A stretch of 64,000 nt of DNA. Origin: Euptelea pleiosperma. Its lineage: Eukaryota; Streptophyta; Magnoliopsida; Ranunculales; Eupteleaceae. Of this stretch, positions 11,565 to 24,300 are shown piece by piece. Under the pieces are notes generated by a model, which did no database searches, had not been told where the DNA came from, and was given only the letters and a program-made list of their open reading frames with translations. The first letter of the stretch is position 1. Each line of letters starts with the position of its first letter. Made by a program: the position numbers and the translations under genes. Where the stretch lies: NCBI GenBank assembly GCA_035048495.1, contig CM068547.1:8211700-8275699 (forward strand), written 5' to 3'.

Positions 11565-12878
11565 ATACTATTGGAAGATGCTTCATCTCATTCCCTTTGA
11601 TATATTTCTCATTGTTTGTGATTGATTTCTAGATTTATATTCATCTGCTAAATTGATTGATATCTCTATTCCTATGTAACTATATAATAAACGTTGATAA
11701 ACCATCCAATTTGATTCTACTATTTCGACAAACTTTGATACAAGGTTAATAGGATACCAAGTATCCTATTCAAGATAGCACCAAAATAGATCACTTCAAA
11801 TTCTTATTTTAGTTTAAATTCTTCTATTTCTTCTTTAGGTTTGTACCCTTTTTAAACTACAAATTTAAACTTCAGAAACTCCTACAAATTCTATATACAA
11901 GGATTCTAAACTAACTCAAATAATTATCCAAATCCCTTCCTATTATCTTAATCAAAGAATTAAATTTTGATTTTGGATTGGTTTCAACCAGATTGAAAAT
12001 GAAATTATTAATTTCGACCAGTGTAGAAATAATATGATTTTTATGGAAATGATGGAAATATTGTAAAAATGAAGGAAACATTGAAGTCTTTGTTAAAATT
12101 TTAAGAAGTGGTAAAAGAAAAACATAAAAATACAATCATATCCATCAACTTATAATAAACAACCACATATAATAACAATGAATAGCTACCGTTCTATAAG
12201 ATGTTGCCTATCAACTAAAAACAACTTTAATTTTACATGAAAATCACAATAATTATCAAATCAAGTCACATGAAATACACTACATTAATGTAAAATTTAT
12301 GTCACACAGGAAATTCATAGCTACATAGACTTTTAACCCTTTTTTTTTAAGCTCCATCGTGTAATTATAATACTAGCCCCTACATACTGTTATAGTGCTT
12401 ATTCTAGTAATCCTCTAAGAATAAGAATATACTATTACCATGAAAATTATATTAAAAAGGACAAATTATATAAATTACATGCCTAAATGATATAGACTAT
12501 TAACTACTTTATTTACATATTATATATATTTTATATTATTTTTAATTTTAATAAAATAAAATATTAAAAAATGAAACTAATTAAAAATAAACAAAACCAT
12601 CATATATGCATGCATTTGATGTATTATGATTTTCTTTGTTTTTTCAAAAAAAACTTTTTATATTTAATTAAAAGATTATTTTAATTTTTTTTTAGTTATT
12701 AAACATACTAACGATAAATAATTAATCATTATTAATTTATTTATATGAATGATTAAATGTTGTAAAATATGTCAAGTTTTCGTTGCCCCGTTAAACTTTA
12801 AATAAAAAGACAACTATATCCCCTTTGTTTTCTCAAATCTCCCCCACAGATAGTCCAAAATATATAGGATTGCCAACG
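11565..12878. other. AT-rich spacer between the inverted solo LTRs
   Basis: About 1.3 kb of AT-rich sequence. No gene, no retroelement coding domain and no clear terminal repeats were found. Confidence 0.6.
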
Positions 12879-12883
12879 GTATA

Positions 12884-15267
12884 TGATATTCGCTCAAAAG
12901 TGCTTATTTTAAGCAATTATCCTTTTAGCGTTATTGCATTCTCCTACGTAAAATGCTCTATTTATCTACTTTTCTACGTAATAATCTCTTCTGTTGCGTA
13001 GAACACATTTTTCTGGACGAAATGATATATTTGCATGCATTAAACACATTTTCGGAAGTCTAGATATTAAGCCGTTCTGATAAAGTCTCATTACGCGCTT
13101 CTTGTCGCAGGAAACCCCGATGGGACAATTCTCGAGACTTGTGGGCCCAAATCGATCATGAAAACCCATTATCAAAGCTTAAAGAGCACACATGCTATGA
13201 CTAGAAGATATGGGCCAAATATGGGCTGAATAAGAGGACCAAAAAGCCGGCCCAAAGAACGAAGAGAGTAGGAGAGCCAATGACCAAGAGACGGACCAAA
13301 GCGTTTAAAGTCACATAAGTCAGCAAAGAATGATAGTCGACTCTACTGGAGAAGCGTGAGGATGGTCACAGTGAAGACCAGGGTTCCAGACCCTCCGCCA
13401 GTGCTTTTCTCTCTATTTTCTGATACTTTCTCTCTCATCTCTCCTTATTCTCTCTCTCTTTTCATCTCTCGGTCCTCGAATCTACTGACCTAACCTCAGA
13501 ACTCCTGCCCATCGGCTCTATCTCATCTCCCTTAGCTTTCTGACCGTTGAATTTTCCATCGGATCGTTAGATCTTCAATCGGACGGTTGGATCTCTCTAG
13601 ATCCGTCGATCTACCAATCTGGGTCCCAATCAAGTCACCATCCATCCGATCGCCATCAGACTGTCTGTCACATCATCTTGTGAGACGATGGACATCATCA
13701 ATCCATGTGGGCCAGTAGCCGGGCCCATCATCATCGACTCGCTGTCCGACCAGTTAGTGGACCCCGTGAATTTTAAAATAATTTTAATTAAATTTTAAAA
13801 AATGGGGGTCCACTAAATGGGGAGATTCCCCATAGAAAATTAATGTTTTACTTAAAAAAAAAAAATTTTCATATTTTTTATTTTCAAAAAATACCCTATT
13901 TCCATTAAAGGAAATAGGGAGCTTTAAAAGGAGAAGGAGAGGGGTTCGTTCGAACCCTAATCCCTCTCCCCTCTCCTCCTCTCCTTCCCCACGTTCTCCC
14001 CTTCGTTCTCTCCTTCTTTCCTCCTCTTCTTCTTCTTCTTCTTCTTCTTCTTCTTCTTCATCCCGGCCGGAGTTGCAGAACTCCGGCCGCCTCCTTCTTC
14101 TCTTCTTCTTCTGCTGTCTCGTCCTACTTCTCCTTCATCTAAAGCTTCCCCCCTCCGCCTGTGCGCAACAGAGCTTGCTGCCACGGGCAGCACCGCTTCT
14201 TGTTCACGTTTGCTTACCGGAGTTGCAGCCTGCAACTCCGGCCACCACGTCACGAACCGCCCTCCTCAGCCCACCTGCAACAGCGCCTCCACCATTGCCA
14301 TCTTCATGCTTCATCCTCCATTGAAGAATGGCTGCTCCTTCGCCTGAAAATGAACCAGCAAGTTCGGTTGCTTCAACTTCCGACGATCTCTCACCTCCTC
14401 AACCGCGAGCTCCTCACGCACCACCACCTTGCAGCATATGCACCGCCTGCTGATTCCTCTCCTCTCCACCGCCTGATCTCGTCCTCCTCCTCTGATGCAC
14501 CGTCACTGTCTTCTCTTCCCACTCACAGACTGTCCTTCCAACTCAAGAGGTAGATCTCCTCTTGGCCAGCCACCACGTGGTGCCTCAACTAGTGGGGTGT
14601 ATCGCTTCCTACGTGTGCACCATTCAAGAAGACCACCCCGACTTCCATGCACCAAGGTCCTCCACCATAGATGCTCCTTGGACTCTCTCCTTGGCCGACG
14701 ACCCAACCACTTCGAAAAAAAAGGGGTATCTTCAGCTCCATCATGTCCTAAACCACCTTCACCTAGACCGTGCGATCTAGGCCGATGCGATCTCTCCGGT
14801 AAGTGGTAAGTTTCTTCACTTTCTCTTTTCTTCCATCCTCTCTAGTTTCTTTCTCTAGCTCTCTCTCCCTAGTTTCTTCCATTTTTCTCTCTTTACTTTC
14901 TCTCTCTTCTCCTCTTTATCTTTTTCTTCCTTATTTTCTCTCTAATTTTTATTTCTCTCTCTAGGCCATCTATCTTCTCTCTCTACTTAATTTAGGTTTA
15001 TTGTTTTATAGATTAATTATCTCATGTTTTAATTGTAAGTTACAGTTGAATTCAAGAAATAAAGTTTATTTTGATTCGAGTTTGACAAAATTCTATTATT
15101 TTATGTTCCTTATTGCTCTAATCTGATTAATCCCGAGTGCGGATCGATATCCGACACGAGCCACTGTGCAAAATTGCTCATTTTACAGGTTAAATATCTC
15201 GGATAAATTAAAAATGTGTTGAGATTAGGGTTTCCGTTACCAACGACGCGGAAAAATCCTACTTTCA
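12884..15267. mobile_element. Solo LTR, inverted copy (2384 bp)
   Basis: Same family as 9566-11559 but in the opposite orientation: it starts TGATATTCGC and ends CCTACTTTCA. Flanks are GTATA (12879-12883) and GTATC (15268-15272), a one-mismatch 5-bp duplication. It is longer than the first copy, mainly through extra pyrimidine-rich sequence around 14000-14900. Open frames there are low-complexity Ser/Leu/His/Arg-rich translations and not genes. Confidence 0.8.
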
Positions 15268-15272
15268 GTATC

Positions 15273-15928
15273 CCTCCTACTGAATGAATATACGTTATTG
15301 CGATAGGTAGTTATCGAAATAAAATTTAATATTTCATTTCTATGGTATTGTTTAGACCACGGATGAGACCAAAATACTGAATTGTCAAATGATACCCTTC
15401 TACCAAATCAATTATCACCATATTAGTACTAAATAATCAAAATATTGATTGGGATTTCAGTAGACTCCTACCGAGTGGATATGTTTTATTGCGATTGGTG
15501 GTTACCGAAATGGCATTCAATATTTCGGTATTGAACTATCATTCGCATTCCAAAGAAGGGTAAAACTATTCAGTTTGATGAGGAGAGGATTCAAATGAGA
15601 CTCCTAATTTTACTTAGGAAGAAAATCTTATTCATCAAGAAGCTGAAGCTGTAGGACAACTCCATTTGATGATATTCCAACAGATACAACTGTTCATTTC
15701 CTATAAGACTGTTCGGATCCTCTATTCTGTACTCCATTAAAGTACCCACTGAACTAGACTAAGGTATTCGAGAATGCTAAAAATGAGTGGGGGAGATTTG
15801 AAAATGGGGGACAGTTAGAGAAAACAACGAGGCAACGAAAATTGCTTGTAAAATGCTTGTATCTACTGTTAACTTATAGTATTTGTCAATTATAAAAAAA
15901 AGATTTATAGCATTTCCCTAATTTTTGT

Positions 15929-15930
<2 letters not shown>
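15273..15930. repeat. Diverged direct repeat pair, otherwise gene-free
   Basis: A TCCTAC(T/C)GA(A/G)TG block followed by a TTATTGCGAT..GAAAT block begins near 15275 and recurs near 15466. This is an old 190-bp tandem duplication. No gene seen. Confidence 0.45.
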
Positions 15931-15972
<42 letters not shown>

Positions 15973-15980
<8 letters not shown>

Positions 15981-18547
15981 CAAAACAGGACGGTTGTCCC
16001 CCCACATAAGTACCGACTCAGATCGACCCATATCAACAGTCAAATCTAAACACACTTAAATCTATCTTTCTCCCCCGCGTCCCTACTCCATATCTGCACC
16101 AAACCCTAAAAACCACTTCTCCCCCCTCTCTCCATTGGAAGATGCACACACGAAGAAGAAAACTCTATATTTTCTCCCGCCGTCTGCTACTCGCCTCCAT
16201 GTTTGCCATCATTGAACCAGGTATGTTCGCCTACCCCTGATCTCGCCCTATTCTCCATTTTGGTGGTCACCATTTTGGTGTCCCATCTGCCATTTTTACG
16301 GAGCACCAATGACCTCTCTCCCTCTTTAACTTCTCATCTACCTTTGACTTCGCCGACAAAGTGAGGCTCAAATATTTAGATTTCGCCCAAGTCACAGCCC
16401 TTCACGATCTGGGTTTGCATGAAGAGGGTTTTACAAGCTTCATGATCTTGGTTTAGACGAAGAGGGTTTCAACCAGAAGAGGGTTGCAGAAGAACATCTT
16501 CACAATCTGGGTTTGGACGAAGAGGGTTTCACTCAACTGACTCTCATGTTTCTCTAGCTTGAGCTCCGCCTCATCCAACTCCACATTTCAACCACCAACG
16601 CTTGAATGTGAATGCTTTGATTTTATTCTAGCTTGCAACAGATTTGTTTTCGAGTTGGATTTTTTTAGTTTTTTTCTCACTTTTTATATATGGAGCTTAA
16701 TGGATTTTTTAGTTCTATACTTCAATGGATTGGTTATTCGTTGAGTTTAATCATCCAGAGCTTATGATTTATGATCTATTAGGATCGGCAAAAGCGCTAA
16801 AAAAGTCTTAAAAGTTTTTTTTTTTGGTTAAAAAATGGTGATCCTTGAAGACTTATATTTGAAGTCTTTTATGAGCCGCCTTTATTTTTGGATGCTAACT
16901 GTGGTTTGAGAATCTCCACATTTATGGGTTGATGATTTGAGCCATGTGACACACTCTTATATACCAAAAATCAACTTGATTTGTGAGTTTTAACTGTTTA
17001 ATTTTAGTCTTTTTCATGGGTTGATTTTCAATAGTGAATTCGCCCATCCCTTGCTGTATTGCATTGCATCCATATTTTTGTTGAGAATAAATATATTCCA
17101 ATCACATTTTGCTTCTTCCAGAGCACCAATGATTTGACATTGTAGTGTATGTGTGGTTATTGATGAGGTTCGTTGATTCATTCCTAGCAAAGTTATCAAC
17201 ATACTGCTCGCAAAAATGAGCCAGCCTTTCATGGATACTTTGATGCAAAACCAGTAATAAGGTGGGGATAGGCTAGGTTCTCATCCATTTCAGGTTCATA
17301 AGGCATCCAGTAATAAGGTGGAGACGAGTAGCAATTGTAGGAGAAATGATGTTGTACAAGTTACACATTGATAATGTGAATACGGGCTGTTGAAATTTGA
17401 CACCAGAACTTCAATGGGTTGTAGCCCAAAAGTCATATTGGTCAAATTATCTGAAACATTCGAGTAAGACCTTTGCCAAGGAAAATTGGTAGTTTGAGTC
17501 CAGAACTTGAATGGGTAACTTTGCCAAGGGAAATTGGTCCAAAATCAATGGGCGAAAATGCATTCATAGAACATGTCGGATCATCTGAACGGTGTAATTT
17601 TTTGTTGTCACCAATTTTTTAGATGGTCTGGGTGGATTACCATCTGCATTAATAACAAAGAGTACTTTCTCATCTTTATGAATGGAGTAACTTTTATGTA
17701 ACGGGAGATGGAAAATGAAAATTCCACAACATGAATGTTTGGATGTGTGCATTTGTATGCCTGCATATGTATGTGTTGATTTGGAAGACCAACCTATATG
17801 GTCCATCACACCAGCCACTCATTGTTGTACGCTTTGAATGAATATTTTAGTTTTACTTATTAATTTTTTTTATGTTTCTTTGAAGATTTGGTGGATTTTC
17901 GATGAAATTCCGTCTGATTCGTGAAATTTCTATCTAATTTGCAAGTGTCTTTTCATATTTTGTTTGGTTTTTTTTGGATTTGTTGGTGTTCGGCTATAAT
18001 TTGTTTAAGTTTAGGTTTTGGTTTCTCCAATTATTTAAGCATTTGGGTTGGAAATTAGGGTCTTCATTTTGTTGTTGTTGGGTTTTGGTGTTTGTTTGTT
18101 TTCTTGAGAAATGTTTGAATTTGTTAGGCTTTGATTGAACAGTTAACACTTCTAAATTCTTTATGCTTTTGATGTTTTGTAAATTGGGTTGGGCAGCTGT
18201 GGTGAGTTGGTAGGGTTTCTTCGATTGATCTTGAAATGCAGTAGATCTGTTTTTATTGCTGTTTTTGTTTTTGTTGGAATTATGATTTTAGAAATAAGGA
18301 TATAATGTGCCCTGGGATCCATCTACTTTATGCAGGAGTTTGTTATATGTAATCAGTGCATGTTAGCTTTCCCAACTTCGGTAAAGTAGGTTCAGATAGA
18401 AATAGGAGAGAATTTGTGGGATTTATAGCAAAGAACCATACTTTTGATGTTATGATCATACATGTGTTATACACCCTGCTTTGACTAGGAAGCACGTGAA
18501 TTGTGGACAATTTATTGGGGAGTGCCGTTGGCACGGGTAACAACTAG
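15973..18547 (+). mobile_element. Non-autonomous Helitron (about 2.6 kb)
   Basis: The left end TATATAACAAAACAGGA matches the mini-Helitron 5' end, though the initial TC is lost in a TA run. The right end has the hairpin GTGCC-GTT-GGCAC (18522-18534), ten bases before a terminal CTAG, followed by T. TA repeats lie on both sides, consistent with A/T insertion. No Rep/helicase coding was found, so it would depend on another element. Confidence 0.65.
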
Positions 18548-18568
18548 TATATATATATATATATATAT

Positions 18569-18952
18569 GGGACAACATTTTTTACAACAAATTTGGCATC
18601 AAAAACTTGGTGCGGACCAATATATAAATTAGAAGTTTTGGAATGGGATGATTCTTGGCAAGGATGGTCTCTATGGTGAGGAGATCATCCTCACAAAAAT
18701 TCAAATCATTCCGATATTCGTAGACCGGTTTACAAGTTGAAGAATTATAGACCGTCTATTTTTATCGTTAACTTGAAAACCACATTTGATTGGGTTAGAA
18801 TTTTCAGAATGTGCTGATTTTTTTGTAGGGGTGATCTATATGGTGAGGAGATCATCTTAGCCAAAAATCAGCTATTGATTCATCTTCCGTGTGGGTACGC
18901 CCAAATTGTTGTAAAAAATATTGTATGAAATTGTTGTCCCCCGATCTTGACC
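18569..18952. mobile_element. Mutator-like MITE, family 2 (GGGGACAAC ends; copy 1)
   Basis: The left end is GGGACAACATTTTTTACAAC. The right end is its diverged inverse, running to GTTGTCCCCCGATC. TA repeats flank both sides, so the duplication cannot be read. It shares its interior (GAGGAGATCATC, CCAAAAATCAGC) with the copies at 55482-55831 and 59283-59588. Confidence 0.65.
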
Positions 18953-18986
<34 letters not shown>

Positions 18987-19138
18987 TGAATGATTTCTCT
19001 CCTACGAAGGTGCCAATAAGGTACTCTGTCGTATCCTATGGCCATGCATTATCGCACAGCTTCGAAAGAGAGAGATGAACATGAAGGATGTTACCTGGTT
19101 GGAAAGAGATCGATGATAAGGAAGGAGTTGTCATGGTC

Positions 19139-19450
19139 AATGTTATTAAACCCAGCCCGGTTGAATTGGTGACCGGGTTGGGTTGATCTCGACCCAGTAA
19201 TCTTTGAAAAATTGTATATATTCTTGTAACTCGCTCAACCCAACTAGTTGAACCGGTGACCATGCTGACCGAGACACCGGGTTGAACCGATGACCCAGGG
19301 TGGTTGACCAAGGGGCGGGCAAAATATTCATGGGTCAGTGGGCTCCAAAGATTGGCCATGCGGCGAGTTGATCCAATCGACCTGACGGTTGAACTAGTGA
19401 TTCAGTGAACTAGTCCAGTCACCAGTTCAATGACCGGTCCAGGTATGAAA
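19139..19450. mobile_element. Degenerate AACCGGTTGACC-rich element
   Basis: About 300 bp of CCGGTTGAACCGGTGACC-type words in both orientations, resembling the other motif-filled hAT-like MITEs. Clear terminal repeats and a duplication were not found, so the class is inferred from texture only. Confidence 0.35.
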
Positions 19451-19812
19451 ACTTATTCATGATATCTGGCCTCGATGTAAAATAAAGTCGTGTGCAACTT
19501 CGAAAAATCAACTGATCGACTTTAATTTGGTGTGTTGGATTTTCTATTTTATTTTTTGAAAGTTTCTTCTTAGTTGGGGTTTTTCTTTCCTAGAACGAAC
19601 CAAACGAGCATTTCAAAATTTTGCAGAAAAACATATGCCCCGAATTCATATTTTCCGTGAAGCAAAGACAACTCAAGGGAATGCCTGCCCCACAAAAGAC
19701 AAGAAAAAATCTATATTTTAATTAAGGTGCGGTTTTCAACGCAAAATTCTTGTTTTTGCGGGGTTGCATTTAAGCAGTTCCATCAATAATTGAACTGAAG
19801 GTGCTCTTTAGT

Positions 19813-20203
19813 GAGTAAGACTCTGATGACAGGGTCCTGTAGTCAAGGCCGATGACAGGGTGCAATAGAAACCACATGGCATACTCTTAGAGGACTCTGA
19901 CCGTCTGACCGTATGGATGTTTTTCCAATCCCTATATGGACTTACAAACAAAAAATCAGATTGATTTGTAACTTCAAACCTTTGGATCTTTGTACCTCAA
20001 ATAATGGTCAATAATGCTCAAATTTCCCACGGTTAAAATCAACCCATTAAAATAATTCCAATCCAACGCCTAGAAATCACTAATGGGCTGATTTTAGGTT
20101 TGTAGGTCCACCTAATGATTGGCCAAACATCCATACGGTCGGAGTCCTATAAGAGTGTTCCACGTAGCTCGTATTGTGCCTTGTCATCGTCAAAGTTTAT
20201 TTC
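19813..20203. mobile_element. Mutator-like MITE, family 1 (copy b)
   Basis: Starts GAGTAAGACTCTG and ends CAAAGTTTATTTC. The flanking 9-mers CTCTTTAGT and CTCTTTTTT match at seven of nine positions. The interior has the family words CCGTATGGATG and CTGATTTTAGGTTTG. Confidence 0.7.
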
Positions 20204-20811
20204 CTCTTTTTTAGTGGTCACTCTTGTCATCTCTCAAGTCTCAATAACTGAAGCGTTTTCCGGCGGGGGCAGCAACCATGGGAGTGAATCCGAGGTGGTG
20301 TTTGTGGACAAATCTACTATGCAACGGTTTCCATACTTCAAAGTATGGAAACAACGTATCCACCCTTGAATGCTCCTTGAAAAATGTGTTTTTTAATTTA
20401 TAAAATATATTTTTTTTAAAACATCGAAATAACACACATTTTCCAAGGGACATCCAACCGTACTGACACGTATGCAAGCAGTTGATACTAAGCGAGTGAG
20501 CCCGGTGTTTGTCGTGATTAATGAAGGTGTGGCGTCAAGAGGAATGGACACTCGGCTTGCGAAGCAGAAGATAGAAGTTCGGCTTGCTAGTGATGATTGG
20601 CGATGGTAGCAACGATCAATCGCAATCGACGGTGGTGGTTGTGTTAGTAGACGTGAGCTGTAACGATGGGCTTGCTGCAGATCAGTTTGGGAAAATATGG
20701 ATGGTGATGAACGGTGGTCGATGCGGACAGTTATTGGAGATGGCAATCGAATGGTTGAATTTAGATACTGGGACCCACCACAGCCCAATATAAATACTGG
20801 GACCTGCGGAG
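20204..20811. other. No recognisable gene; short palindrome
   Basis: Open frames on both strands match nothing I know. A ten-base-arm palindrome GTTTCCATAC..GTATGGAAAC lies at 20329-20354. It may be decayed element DNA. Confidence 0.4.
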
Positions 20812-21202
20812 GAGTAAACCTTCGATGACACCGCAGTCAGCGACGTGGCAGACTGCAGCCAATATAAGCCACATGTCACATTCTTAAGTGGACCCCGACC
20901 GTATGGAATCTATGGATGTTTGTCCAATTACTAGGTGGACCTACAAACCTAAAAATCAGCCATATCGGTGATTTATAACCGTTGGATTGAAGTTATTTTC
21001 ATGGGTTTATTTTAACCGTAGAAAAATTTGAGGATTATTTGGGTACAAAGATCCAAAGGTTTTAAATCACTAATCAGGCTGATTTTTGGTTTGGAGGTCC
21101 ACCTAGTGATTGGACATAGATCCATACGGTCAGTGTCCTCTTAAGAATGTGACACGTGGATTATATTGGCTGCAGTCAGCTGGTGTCATCGAAGGTTTGC
21201 AG
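20812..21202. mobile_element. Mutator-like MITE, family 1 (copy c) just upstream of PANB
   Basis: Starts GAGTAAACCTTCGATGACAC and ends with its inverse up to GAAGGTTTGC. The inverted repeat extends well inward (TAAGCCACATGTCACATTCTTAAG and its partner). It ends about 180 bp before the PANB start codon. No clear 9-bp duplication. Confidence 0.7.
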
Positions 21203-21380
21203 CAAAAAGGTTTGTTGCATGAAAATAGAAAATCCATTAAAGTTGCAGGTGGCGCAGCCGAAACGCCCGATTTTCTCCAATAAATATAAAAATAAAATCA
21301 ATCGAAACCAAATTCTGCAACTCTCTAGTCTCTGTTTCTCTCCCCATCTCTCAAATCTTCCTCTGTTCTTCAAGAAAAAA

Positions 21381-24300
21381 ATGGTTGTCCCTACCATCCT
21401 CTCCAAATCTTGTTCCTCCATTTCAAGAGCAACTGCAGCATCTCTCCTCCACCGATTAAGATGGATGAGCAACGTCCCAGAGAACACCGTCTACGGTGGT
21501 CCAAAGCCTCAGAGCCCTAACCACCGGGTCACCCTGACCCACCTGAAGCAGAAACACCGAAAGGGAGAACCTATAACGATGGTGACTGCCTACGACTACC
21601 CCTCCGCCGTCCACCTCAACGAAGCTGGCATCGACGTCTGCCTCGTCGGCGACTCTGCCTCCATGGTCGTCCACGGACACGATACCACCCTCCCCATCTC
21701 TCTCGACGAGATGCTCGTCCACTGCCGTGCCGTCGCTCGCGGCGCCAATCGTCCCCTCCTCGTCGGCGACCTCCCCTTCGGCACCTACGAGTCCAGCCAT
21801 CATCAGGTAATAATTAATTTAAATAAACTAAAGGATCTGTTTGGAAATCACATGTTTTCAGGGTCTAGCCCAGTTCAGAAATGGAAGAACTGCTTCAATG
21901 TTGCAACTAATTTTCAATAAACCAAAAATGGTCCTGTTTTAAAGGCAAAATCTATAAAATGGGGTTCCAAAACGTGGGCTCCAAATGGTTACCAAACACA
22001 AGCCAGATGGAGTGGACCTGGACTGACCATAGCTGGCCTTATTTTTTTGGTTTCCAAACAGGCCCAAAACAAAACAACAGAACAAACCAGAACAGCAAGA
22101 CTCTCATTGATGTTTAAGAAATTGGTGGAGTTGTTCAGGTGATCTCGTGATGATGGCAGGCAGTTGACACGGCTGTTAGGGTGCTGAAGGAAGGGGGCAT
22201 GGATGCAATTAAATTGGAAGGAGGGGCTCCTTCTAGGATTACGGCCGCGAAAGCTATTGTCGAAGCCGGAATTGCGGTTATGGGGCATGTTGGGCTTACC
22301 CCTCAGGCTATTAGTGTTCTTGGGGGATTTAGGCCTCAAGGGAAGAATGTTGCTAGTGCCGTCAAGGTGTTTGTCTCTACTTTTTATACGGCTATATTTG
22401 TTACTGTTTCAAACTTTTAATTCTAAGCTGGTAAATCAATGCAGGTTGTGGAGACAGCGATTGCTTTGCAGGAGGCGGGATGCTTTGCAGTTGTGCTGGA
22501 ATGTGTGCCTGCACCTATAGCTGCGGCTGCGACTTCTGCTCTTCGAATCCCGACAATTGGAATTGGGGCTGGTCCGTTCTGCAGCGGGCAGGTTAGTTCA
22601 TTCTCTAGATTTTCCTAGTTGCTGACTACTACCCATCAAAAAGAAGTCAATCTATTCTTTATTTTGTGACCCCATAAATAGTTGGATGAGTCATGAGAGA
22701 GCTATTGTCACTACCAGGTTTGGACTTCACATTTCTTGCATTTGTGTATATAATAGTCTATGGGTAAAAGACTTCTCCAAATAATGAATGGTTGAAAATT
22801 TATTAAAAGATTGAATACCATGTTCAAAGCAAATAATACAATGCAAGTTCCCTGTTAGGGAGAATAGAGATGTGGAAAACTAAGATTGGAGTCTCGAAAA
22901 TCAATAATACAATGTCCCAGAAGAGGAGAGTGTAGTGACTTGTTCATCTTGAAACTATTTCTCAACTTGGGAAACATATGACCTTTTACTTGACTTAAGG
23001 TAAGAATAGAGTCAGGAGTGGGCATACCATATATGATAAAAGAAATAGAAGGAAATACGTGGTGGCGCTATTGAGAAGGACCTTAAGGGATATGAAGACT
23101 CGGAATTCTTCCTGGAGTGGAGGCATGAGTGCGGGAATCCAAAACATGTTTGACACGATAATTAGGATTGTTGGTGTTAACATTTAATGAGGAGCCTAGC
23201 CGTTAGTTTATGTTAGATTGTTAGTATAAGTTGAGAATATTATATGTTGTAAATTTGCGATAGCTTTATGTAGCATTTAGTGGTAGAAGTTTTTGGTTTT
23301 GTAGGGACCATCCTTTATTATGTAATAATCGTGACCGCCTTACTAATTGAGTCTCTGATTCCTGGTCTTTCTCAACCATTACATGCCTTTGTATCTAAAG
23401 TTTCTCACATCTCTATGGTATCAAAGCATGATGGGAAGACATGCGTTTCTTTATTTGGTTTTGAATTTGTATGATCTTGCCTTTCTTTAGAAAGCAACAC
23501 CACGCAACACTGCCTCAGAACTGAAGGGCCAATCCACTGAACTCTTTAATATGAGCAAGTTCATAAACCAGCCATCAGTATCTTCATGTAGAGCATCCAT
23601 GCTAGCAGCTAATATGTAAATACACTTTAGAAGCATCATCTCCTATAAAAATATTGAACTAAGTTTTAGGGGAAGTCATCTCTATATAATGTAGGTAGCA
23701 TCTGGTGGCGCTAGGTGCTCAAGTGGATTGTAATTGATTAAAGACGGTGCTTTTATTCAAGCTTTCTGAGGCCTACTGACAACTCCTTTTCTATCAGTAT
23801 CTTCATATTATTGTTGATGAAGCAAAAAAAGCTCAATTCGTTATACCTTCAAAAAGGCCTTACACAACTTGGTCATTATCAACAAATGATTGAACTATAA
23901 TCAGAATTATTGCCTTAACACAACTTGTTCATTATCAACAAATGAGTCAATTGTGAGATTATTCTCCTCTGGTAACTTTTGCCAAACGCTTTGACATGTT
24001 ATAAACCTACTTCACGGTTTTTCAAGGTACGCTGTCTTCTTGAGATACAAAGTCTGCATCTTGTATAAAGTGGAATGTTCAGTGCACCAAGACAGGATTT
24101 TTCACATAAGTTCTTTTGTTTGAAATTGGCATTTTTCACCTGAGGCATTCCCAATTTTTCTAGCGAGGAGGACCTCATACCGGTCCAATTCTCTTATCTG
24201 AGGATCCCATCCTATCCAAGGTCCTCTCCAGTCCAAGATCTCCCGAGGCTCTTCCATCTATTTGAGGTCTCTCTTGTCCGAGCCGTCCTAACCATCTGAG

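Noticed and set aside
14073..14809. Overlapping open frames of 60-130 codons on both strands
   Set aside because: They lie inside the inverted solo LTR and translate pyrimidine/purine-rich simple sequence; the other LTR copy does not keep the frames.
9566..15267. One LTR retrotransposon with two LTRs
   Set aside because: The two units are inverted relative to each other and each has its own target duplication; no retroelement coding lies between them.
19146..19359. Minus-strand frames over the CCGGTTGACC-rich stretch
   Set aside because: Translations of a degenerate repeat; overlapping frames give unrelated peptides.
20393..20793. Overlapping frames of 69-131 codons
   Set aside because: No recognisable domain, frames on both strands over the same DNA, next to MITE sequence.
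21456..21803. Long minus-strand frames opposite PANB exon 1
   Set aside because: Composition shadow of a GC-rich exon; the + strand frame carries the conserved enzyme motifs.
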